A stretch of 17,681 nucleotides of DNA from Prevotella sp. UBA6447 (lineage in GTDB: Bacteria > Bacteroidota > Bacteroidia > Bacteroidales > Bacteroidaceae), in the NCBI GenBank assembly GCA_002437115.1, contig DJOD01000038.1, positions 1 to 17,681 on the forward strand. The letters are read 5' to 3'. Both the position numbers and the translations under genes were made by a program. Under the pieces are notes generated by a model, which saw only the letters and a program-made list of their open reading frames with translations, was not told the DNA's origin and searched no databases. Below are positions 1 through 5,328 of this stretch, one piece after another. Numbering within the stretch: position 1 is the stretch's first letter; each line of letters begins with the position of its first letter.

Positions 1-20
1 ATTTTAACGAACTATTGATA

Positions 21-82
21 AAAATAATAGCTTAAATTTCAGAAATAATAGCTAAAATCCTAAAAAATACAGCTATTATTTT
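21..82. repeat. Three-copy 11-bp repeat (AAATAATAGCT), two direct and one inverted
   Basis: The 11-mer AAATAATAGCT occurs at 22-32 and 43-53 in direct orientation, and its reverse complement lies at 71-81. The two direct copies are exactly 21 bp apart, about two helical turns. The second direct copy and the inverted copy could pair as an 11-bp AT-rich hairpin around a 17-nt loop. This may be an operator cluster, or an attenuator or terminator of a gene lying left of the window. The repeat is seen directly; the role is inference. Confidence 0.55.
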
Positions 83-103
83 CAACGATACGTTATCCGT
101 TGA
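82..103. repeat. Imperfect inverted repeat
   Basis: TCAACGATA at 82-90 is matched by TAT-C-CGTTGA at 94-103: nine pairs with one bulged C and a 3-nt loop. It directly abuts the AT-rich repeat cluster. It could be an operator half-site pair or a terminator remnant. There is no T-tract after it on the plus strand, which argues against a plus-strand terminator. The rest of 104-186 shows nothing I can assign. Confidence 0.35.
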
Positions 104-186
104 TTTCCAACAAGTTGCAAATATCGCAGAAATACCGCCTACAACGAAATCGCGTCTGTGCATCATTCCCAGCCTATCGACAAGGG

Positions 187-399
187 TCAATATTTCTCCC
201 GACGCTTCTCACTCCTGACATACCACACTATTCCAACAACAATGAGCCCCAAGGGAAATAACAGAAAAACATTATGGTCGGTAAGACCCAACATGTAAAA
301 GCACACCATAAGCGCCACCCCCAAGTAGACCAAAGGAAGGCCAAACCACGCGGAATGTGCTTGTAAAATGCAGACTATATGTAGCAAGCTTTTCTTCAT
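187..399 (-). CDS. Small two-helix membrane protein, 70 residues, unknown function
   Basis: I do not recognise a named family; small proteins of this kind with an N-terminal MKK are common as conserved hypotheticals in Bacteroidales. Two hydrophobic segments (about residues 19-38 and 44-62) predict an inner-membrane hairpin. The charged tail KRREKY is probably cytoplasmic. The reading frame stays open upstream to an ATG at 495. I chose the ATG at 399 because the upstream extension is of low quality and because a good -7 element (TAATTTTG, minus strand, 408-415) lies only 8 bp before this start, which leaves almost no leader. The gene diverges from rpsF, so the two share about 150 bp of control region. 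Function cannot be inferred. Confidence 0.6.
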   Translation of the reverse strand: MKKSLLHIVCILQAHSAWFGLPLVYLGVALMVCFYMLGLTDHNVFLLFPLGLIVVGIVWYVRSEKRREKY

Positions 400-407
400 G
401 ACAATTG

Positions 408-442
408 CAAAATTAATAATAAAAGGTGTTCGGACACACAAT
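408..442 (-). promoter_or_regulatory. Candidate Bacteroidetes promoter for the 70-residue membrane protein
   Basis: On the minus strand TAATTTTG (408-415) fits the -7 consensus TAnnTTTG exactly. ATTG (439-442) is a partial -33 element, 23 bp upstream. Transcription would start about at or just before the ATG at 399, giving a leaderless or very short-leader mRNA. Confidence 0.45.
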
Positions 443-500
443 TTTATGTTAAAAAGCAAAAAATAAAAGGGAAAGTATCCTTTTTCTCCAAACAAATTTG

Positions 501-508
501 TACATTTG
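501..508 (+). promoter_or_regulatory. Candidate -7 element for the rpsF operon
   Basis: TACATTTG fits TAnnTTTG exactly and lies 45 bp before the rpsF start. No convincing TTTG -33 box is seen about 20 bp upstream, so only half of the promoter is supported. A start site soon after this box also excludes an upstream in-frame ATG at 506 as the translation start. Confidence 0.5.
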
Positions 509-553
509 CACCCGCATTTTGCAAAACAACAATTAATTTCTATTCAAAGTAGT

Positions 554-898
554 ATGAATCAATACGAAACCGTTTTCATTTTGACTCCCGTTTTGTCTGA
601 TGAACAGATGAAGGAAACGGTCGCTAAATTCAAGAAGATGCTCACCGATAATGGTGCGGAAATTCTGAACGAAGAGACTTGGGGATTGAAGAAGATGGCT
701 TATGCTATTCAGAAGAAGTCTACAGGTTTCTACTGCCTGTTGGAATTCAAGGCTGAGCCATCAGTGATTGACACGCTCGAGACTGGCTATCGCCGTGAAG
801 AGAGAGTTATTCGTTACATGACCGTGAAACTCGACAAGCACGCTGTTGCTTACGCTGAAAAGCGTCGTGCCAAACTGGGTAAAAAATTGGAGGCTTAA
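554..898 (+). CDS. rpsF: 30S ribosomal protein S6
   Basis: 114 residues, the normal bacterial S6 size. S6 binds S18 as a heterodimer on the platform of the 30S subunit. The N-terminus MNQYETVFILTP and the internal run GFYCLLEFKAEP fit the ferredoxin-like S6 fold; REERVIRYM is the conserved penultimate strand region. The frame is open from an ATG at 506, but those 16 residues match nothing in S6 and overlap the -7 element, so I start at 554. The C-terminal tail is short and basic, not the Glu-rich tail of E. coli S6. rpsR follows 2 bp after the stop codon, so the pair is translationally adjacent. No ssb gene lies between them, unlike in E. coli relatives and Firmicutes. Confidence 0.96.
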   Translation: MNQYETVFILTPVLSDEQMKETVAKFKKMLTDNGAEILNEETWGLKKMAYAIQKKSTGFYCLLEFKAEPSVIDTLETGYRREERVIRYMTVKLDKHAVAYAEKRRAKLGKKLEA

Positions 899-900
899 TT

Positions 901-1173
901 ATGGCAGATCAGAAAAATTCAGAAATCCGTTATTTGACCGCTCCTTCTATTGACACTAAGAAGAAGAAGTATTGCCGTTTCAAGAAGAGCGGCATCAAGT
1001 ATATCGACTACAAGGATCCAGAGTTCTTGAAGAAGTTCCTTAACGAGCAGGGAAAGATTCTGCCCCGCCGTATCACAGGCACTTCACTGAAGTATCAGCG
1101 TCGCGTGGCTCAGGCTGTCAAGCGTGCCCGCCAGATTGCATTGCTTCCATTCGTAACCGATTTGTTGAAGTAA
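901..1173 (+). CDS. rpsR: 30S ribosomal protein S18
   Basis: 90 residues. S18 pairs with S6 on the 30S platform and contacts 16S rRNA. The core IDYKDPEFLKKFLNEQGKI and the RRITGTSLKYQRRVAQAVKRARQIALLPF region are the classic S18 signature, with dense Arg/Lys for RNA binding. A single Cys (residue 25, KKKYCRF) remains, so the multi-Cys zinc site of some S18 proteins is absent. GGAGG sits 8 bp upstream inside the end of rpsF and is one of the few good Shine-Dalgarno sequences in the window. Co-transcribed with rpsF and rplI. Confidence 0.96.
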   Translation: MADQKNSEIRYLTAPSIDTKKKKYCRFKKSGIKYIDYKDPEFLKKFLNEQGKILPRRITGTSLKYQRRVAQAVKRARQIALLPFVTDLLK

Positions 1174-1191
1174 TTTTAAGGAGGCTAAGAT

Positions 1192-1749
1192 ATGGAAATC
1201 ATACTGAAGGAAGATATCATCGGACTTGGATACAAGAACGAAATTGTCAAGGTGAAGAACGGTTACGGCCGTAACTATCTCATCCCCACAGGCAAGGGAG
1301 TCATCGCCTCTGAAAGTGCCAAGAAAGTGCTTGCAGAGAACTTAAAGCAACAAGCCAACAAGATTGCCGCTGCCAAGGCTGAGGCCGAGAAGCGCGCTGA
1401 CGCATTGAAAGATGTTGAGGTTGTCGTTGTTGCCAAGGTAGCTGCCACAGGTCATCTCTACGGTTCGGTTAACGCTGCCACTGTAGCCGAGGAACTCGGC
1501 AAGAAGGGCATCGAAGTAGACCGCAAGATTATCACTATGCACGACATCAAGAAGATTGGTGAGTTTGAAGCCACTGTGCACTTCTTCAAGGATGTTGAGG
1601 TAAAGGTTCCTGTAAAGGTTGTTGCCGAGAAGGCAGAGGTCGTTGAAGAGCCCGCTGCCAAGGAAGCTCCTAAGGCTGAGGAGAATGCTCCTAAAGCCGA
1701 GGAAACAGCACCTGCTGCCGCAGAGGAAGAAGCACCCGCTGCAGAATAA
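1192..1749 (+). CDS. rplI: 50S ribosomal protein L9 with long acidic Ala/Pro/Glu tail
   Basis: 185 residues; L9 is usually about 148. Residues 1-50 form the N-terminal rRNA-binding domain (GYGRNYLIP at 24-32 is the L9 signature), then comes the long connecting helix (about 40-74) and the C-terminal domain (about 76-145, with GHLYGSV). Residues 146-185 are an extra low-complexity tail with 13 Glu, 14 Ala, 5 Pro and 4 Lys, made of loose repeats of APKAEE type. L9 sits near the L1 stalk on the 50S subunit and reaches toward neighbouring ribosomes in polysomes; the tail would be disordered. GGAGG stands 7 bp before the ATG. Third gene of the rpsF operon, 18 bp after rpsR, and followed by a strong terminator. 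Confidence 0.95.
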   Translation: MEIILKEDIIGLGYKNEIVKVKNGYGRNYLIPTGKGVIASESAKKVLAENLKQQANKIAAAKAEAEKRADALKDVEVVVVAKVAATGHLYGSVNAATVAEELGKKGIEVDRKIITMHDIKKIGEFEATVHFFKDVEVKVPVKVVAEKAEVVEEPAAKEAPKAEENAPKAEETAPAAAEEEAPAAE

Positions 1750-1800
1750 TCATAGCACAAACTTACAGAAATCGAAAAATCGTTTTCAACATAAGTATCA

Positions 1801-1839
1801 CAAGAATCCCGTTTGCCACAGCAAGCGGGATTCTTGTTT
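1801..1839 (+). terminator. Rho-independent terminator of the rpsF-rpsR-rplI operon
   Basis: CAAGAATCCCG (1801-1811) pairs perfectly with CGGGATTCTTG (1826-1836). The stem continues inward through TTTG/CAAG (one G-U pair) and a C-G pair to a 4-nt loop, about 16 bp in all, followed by TTT. It lies 51 bp after rplI and well before the fabD promoter. Confidence 0.85.
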
Positions 1840-1943
1840 CGTAAAAGCGACGTGTCATATATCCTGAAAAGCTATCCACAACAGGCTCATATCATTGTTC
1901 TGTTTTTCGTTTCTCATCCCCTCAAAAAAGTATCTCACGCCAA

Positions 1944-1977
1944 TTTGGTTAAATTCGGGATATTTTTGCTACCTTTG
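1944..1977 (+). promoter_or_regulatory. Bacteroidetes promoter for fabD
   Basis: TTTG (1944-1947) and TACCTTTG (1970-1977), separated by 22 bp, match the -33 and -7 consensus exactly. This leaves a leader of about 25 nt before the fabD ATG at 2009. It makes fabD and the amylase gene a unit separate from the ribosomal operon. Confidence 0.75.
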
Positions 1978-2008
1978 CAAAAATATTGCGTATTAAAATC
2001 ATAAAGAA

Positions 2009-2893
2009 ATGAAAGCATTTGTATTTCCCGGACAAGGTTCACAGTTTGTCGGTATGGGCAAAGACCTTTACGACACCAACCCTTTGGCCAAAGAGCTATT
2101 TGATAAGGCCGACACCATCCTCGGCTTCAAAATTACAGATATCATGTTTGCTGGCACCGATGACCAGCTGAAACAAACCAACGTCACCCAGCCTGCCGTG
2201 TTCCTCCACAGCGTGATTACTGCCCTTTGCCTGGGCGAGCAAGATGCCAAGATGGTAGCAGGCCATTCATTGGGAGAATTCTCCGCACTGACCTTCGCCG
2301 GCTCGCTGACCTTCGAGGACGGCTTACGTCTGGTGGCGGCACGTGCCAACGCCATGCAGAAAGCATGCGAGGCCAATCCAGGCACGATGGCTGCCATCAT
2401 CGGCTTGCCCGATGAAAAAATCGAGGAGGTTTGTGCAAAGGTCAGCAAAGGTGGTAAGACTGTTGTCGCTGCCAACTACAATTGTCCTGGCCAGCTGGTT
2501 ATCTCTGGCGAGAACGACGCAATCGCTGAAGCCTGCGAACAACTGAAGGCAGCTGGTGCCAAGCGCGCCCTACCACTTCGTGTGGGTGGTGCGTTCCACT
2601 CTCCGTTGATGCAACCAGCCAAGGAAGAGTTGCAAGCTGCCATTGAGAAGACCGAAGTTAAAGCGCCCAAGTGCCCGGTGTACCAGAATGTGGATGCCTC
2701 TGCTCATGTTGAACCTTCAGAAATCAAGGCAAACCTCATCGCACAACTCACCTCTCCCGTCCGTTGGACCAAGACCGTGCAAAACATGATCGCTGATGGT
2801 GTCAACGACTTCTTAGAGTGTGGTCCCGGCAAGGCTCTCCAAGGCATGATTGGCCGCATTGACAAGACTGTAACCGCTCATGGCATCGCCTAA
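2009..2893 (+). CDS. fabD: Malonyl-CoA:ACP transacylase
   Basis: 294 residues, a normal FabD length. It moves the malonyl group from CoA to acyl carrier protein, supplying the extender unit of type II fatty acid synthesis in the cytoplasm. All key features are visible: the N-terminal FPGQGSQ (6-12) of the oxyanion region, the nucleophile in GHSLGE (Ser87), Arg112 in the RLVAARA stretch for the malonyl carboxylate, and His197 in GAFHSPLM as the catalytic partner. The ferredoxin-like small subdomain falls at about 125-190. It has its own promoter and a very AT-rich leader. The next gene starts 24 bp after the stop codon, so a bicistronic mRNA with the amylase-like protein is likely, although no metabolic link is evident. 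Confidence 0.96.
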   Translation: MKAFVFPGQGSQFVGMGKDLYDTNPLAKELFDKADTILGFKITDIMFAGTDDQLKQTNVTQPAVFLHSVITALCLGEQDAKMVAGHSLGEFSALTFAGSLTFEDGLRLVAARANAMQKACEANPGTMAAIIGLPDEKIEEVCAKVSKGGKTVVAANYNCPGQLVISGENDAIAEACEQLKAAGAKRALPLRVGGAFHSPLMQPAKEELQAAIEKTEVKAPKCPVYQNVDASAHVEPSEIKANLIAQLTSPVRWTKTVQNMIADGVNDFLECGPGKALQGMIGRIDKTVTAHGIA

Positions 2894-2917
2894 TGATGAC
2901 GTTCCCTACAATAGTTA

Positions 2918-5068
2918 ATGAATAGGAAGATCATCATTTACCAACTTCTACCCCGCCTCTTCGGCAACAGGAACCAAACGCGTAAAGCCAATGGTTCGCT
3001 GCTGGAGAACGGGGCAGGGAAACTGAACGACCTAGATGCGCCCCACTTACGGCTCATCCATGAGATGGGCTTTACGCATGTGTGGCTCACAGGAGTCATA
3101 CGCCATGCCACAACTACCGACTACAGCCAACACAAGATACCACGCCAGCACGCCTCAGTTGTAAAGGGCTTGGCTGGGTCTCCCTACGCCATTGTCGACT
3201 ACTACGACATCGACCCAGACTTAGCCACCAACATTGACCAACGCATGGAAGAGTTTGAGGAACTGGTAGCTCGCATCCACAATGCGGGTATGAAGGTCAT
3301 CATCGACTTTGTACCCAACCATGTAGCACGCGAGTATAATTCCACCTGTCGTCCAAATGATGTCGCAGACTTGGGTGAGGGGGATGATGTCAACAAGCAT
3401 TTTTCACCTCGCAACAACTTTTATTACTGTCCCGGCCAACAATTCGTTTCTCCAGTGGCAGACCGCAGCGATGAAGACCCCTATGTGGAGTTCCCTGCCA
3501 AATGCACCGGCAATGACAGGTTCGATAATCATCCAGGCGTAAACGACTGGTACGAGACGGTAAAGCTCAACTACGGTATCGACTATTGCAACGCCGGCGG
3601 ACGAAGCTACCACTTCGATCCCATCCCCAACACATGGAACAAGATGACAGACATCTTGCTGTTCTGGGCATCTAAGAACATCGATGGCTTCCGTTGTGAC
3701 ATGGCAGAGATGGTTCCTCATGATTTTTGGAGTTATTCCACCCGCATCGTGAAGGAGCGCTATCCACACGTGATATTCATTGGCGAGGTATACGACACGG
3801 CACAATATCGCACTTATGTCAGTTCGGGCTTCGACTACCTTTACGACAAGGTGGGTATGTATGATTGCCTACGCGATGTTGTATGCAAACGTCGCCCCGC
3901 AAGCAGCATCACCTATTATTGGCAAAACGTGGACGACATCAAGGATCATATGCTCTATTTCCTTGAAAACCACGACGAGCAGCGCATTGCCAGCGATTTC
4001 TTCTGCGGCGATGGCCACAAGGCCATTCCAGCCCTTATCGTGTCAGCCCTGCTTCGCGAAAACCCGTACATGGTTTACGCTGGTCAAGAACTGGGTGAGC
4101 AAGGCATGGATGCCGAAGGGTTTTCTGGACGCGACGGGCGCACCACCATTTTCGACTATTGGTGTGTCGACACCCTCCGCCGCGGCTATTTTGATTGCCG
4201 CCACCTCACTCAAAAGGAGAAGTCGCTGATGGCGACTTACCAGAAAGTGTTGTCCATAGCCAACCAGGAGAAAGCCATCCGCGAAGGTGAATTCTTTGAC
4301 CTCATGTACGTCAACCCACAGTCGAGCCTATTCAATCCTCGGCTCCAATATGCGTTCTTGCGCAAGAAAGATGATGAAGCTGTCTTGATTGTAGCCAATT
4401 TTTCAAACGAGACTCCTCACATTGGCGTGACCATCCCAAGCCACGCTTTCGACATATTGGGCTTGCCAGAGCGCGAGGTGGAGGCCACAGACCTGCTTAC
4501 GGGCAAGTCTGTCACGTTCAATCTCACGAAAGATGGGATTGTGGAGATGGACTTAACCGCTTATTCGGGTAACGTGTTTAAATTCAGCATTCTCATGGAT
4601 AAAAACATTTACGGACTGAATGCCCACAACAAAGACGAATTTCCTCCAGCCCATACTGCGGAGCATCTGCTCAATCAGATTATGGTGCAGATGTTCGGCT
4701 GTGAACGATCGTCGAACGCACACATAGAGCGGAAGAAAAGCAAAATCAGCTACAAGCTCGACCACAAGCCCACACGGCAAGAGGAAAAGGCCATTGAAGA
4801 CAAAATGAACGAGCTGATTGATGCAGACCTACCCGTCACATTTGAGTTTGTGGACCGCAACCACTTGCCAGAAGGCGTAAAGACAGATCGACTTCCTAAA
4901 GATGCCTCACAAACACTTCGACTAGTTCGCATCGGCGACTTCGACGTATGCCCCTGCATTGGCAAGCATGTGCGTTCCACTTCACAAATCGGTCGTTTCG
5001 AAATGCTGGGCACTAATTGGGACGAACAAACCCACATGTACCGCATCCGCTACAAAGTGCATCCTTAA
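2918..5068 (+). CDS. GH13 alpha-amylase-like enzyme fused to an AlaX-like tRNA-editing domain
   Basis: 716 residues in one open frame. Residues 1-559 are a GH13 glycosidase: DFVPNH at 130-135 (region I), nucleophile Asp261 in GFRCDMAE, acid/base Glu290 in FIGE, and His352-Asp353 in FLENHDEQR. A C-terminal beta domain closes with FKFSI at 554-558. No signal peptide is present, so it should act in the cytoplasm on alpha-glucans or maltodextrins; the exact substrate is unknown. Residues 560-716 start with a Met and look like a complete AlaX/AlaRS second additional domain: HTAEH at 579-583 (HxxxH) and CIGKH at 680-684 (CxxxH) supply the four zinc ligands used to hydrolyse mischarged tRNA(Ala). 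The domain length (157) equals a short free-standing AlaX. There is no linker. The internal ATG at 4595 could also start a free editing protein, but no Shine-Dalgarno sequence precedes it. Confidence 0.85.
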   Translation: MNRKIIIYQLLPRLFGNRNQTRKANGSLLENGAGKLNDLDAPHLRLIHEMGFTHVWLTGVIRHATTTDYSQHKIPRQHASVVKGLAGSPYAIVDYYDIDPDLATNIDQRMEEFEELVARIHNAGMKVIIDFVPNHVAREYNSTCRPNDVADLGEGDDVNKHFSPRNNFYYCPGQQFVSPVADRSDEDPYVEFPAKCTGNDRFDNHPGVNDWYETVKLNYGIDYCNAGGRSYHFDPIPNTWNKMTDILLFWASKNIDGFRCDMAEMVPHDFWSYSTRIVKERYPHVIFIGEVYDTAQYRTYVSSGFDYLYDKVGMYDCLRDVVCKRRPASSITYYWQNVDDIKDHMLYFLENHDEQRIASDFFCGDGHKAIPALIVSALLRENPYMVYAGQELGEQGMDAEGFSGRDGRTTIFDYWCVDTLRRGYFDCRHLTQKEKSLMATYQKVLSIANQEKAIREGEFFDLMYVNPQSSLFNPRLQYAFLRKKDDEAVLIVANFSNETPHIGVTIPSHAFDILGLPEREVEATDLLTGKSVTFNLTKDGIVEMDLTAYSGNVFKFSILMDKNIYGLNAHNKDEFPPAHTAEHLLNQIMVQMFGCERSSNAHIERKKSKISYKLDHKPTRQEEKAIEDKMNELIDADLPVTFEFVDRNHLPEGVKTDRLPKDASQTLRLVRIGDFDVCPCIGKHVRSTSQIGRFEMLGTNWDEQTHMYRIRYKVHP

Positions 5069-5103
5069 CACGACCACCTTGCACTGATGGCAGGTGACTT
5101 TTC

Positions 5104-5126
5104 TTGGGCAGGTGTCGTCTGCCCAA
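5104..5126. other. Hairpin after the amylase-AlaX gene
   Basis: TTGGGCAG (5104-5111) pairs perfectly with CTGCCCAA (5119-5126) around a 7-nt loop, 35 bp after the stop codon of the upstream gene. There is no proper T-tract after it, so it may protect the mRNA 3' end rather than terminate by itself; the stronger hairpin follows 22 bp later. Confidence 0.45.
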
Positions 5127-5147
5127 TGTTATCAAAACACCTAAATG

Positions 5148-5190
5148 TAGAAGCCTGTAAAGAAATGAACTTTACAGGCTTCTATTATTA
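5148..5190. terminator. Strong terminator hairpin between the convergent amylase-AlaX and fusA2 genes
   Basis: A perfect 15-bp stem (5148-5162 with 5170-5184) encloses a 7-nt loop. On the plus strand it is followed by an AT-rich run (TTATTATC), which suits termination of the amylase transcript. On the minus strand the flank is less T-rich, but the hairpin could also stop fusA2 transcripts. Between it and fusA2 a further inverted repeat, GATGCGC at 5225-5231 with GCGCATC at 5258-5264 (26-nt spacer), may belong to the fusA2 3' end. Nothing else is seen in 5069-5328. Confidence 0.75.
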
Positions 5191-5328
5191 TCAAATAAAC
5201 AACTTACAATATTTTCAATTACAAGATGCGCCCCATAAAGCCCTAACAGCCTAAGAAGCGCATCGGTAATTGTCCAGAGTCACCCTGCCCTCACGACACG
5301 GCGGCCCACGCTATACTATCAATCATGT

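Noticed and set aside
501..553. S6:S18-binding autoregulatory leader before rpsF
   Set aside because: The leader is only about 40 nt and AT-rich. The only stem I could draw uses the -7 promoter element itself, and the expected bulged CCG structure is not there.
506..553. Upstream start for rpsF
   Set aside because: The 16 extra residues match nothing in S6 and overlap the -7 element.
1872..1880. DnaA-box-like CTATCCACA in the rplI-fabD gap
   Set aside because: It has one mismatch to TTATCCACA and stands alone; no cluster, no AT-rich unwinding element and no dnaA/dnaN nearby, so it does not support an origin.
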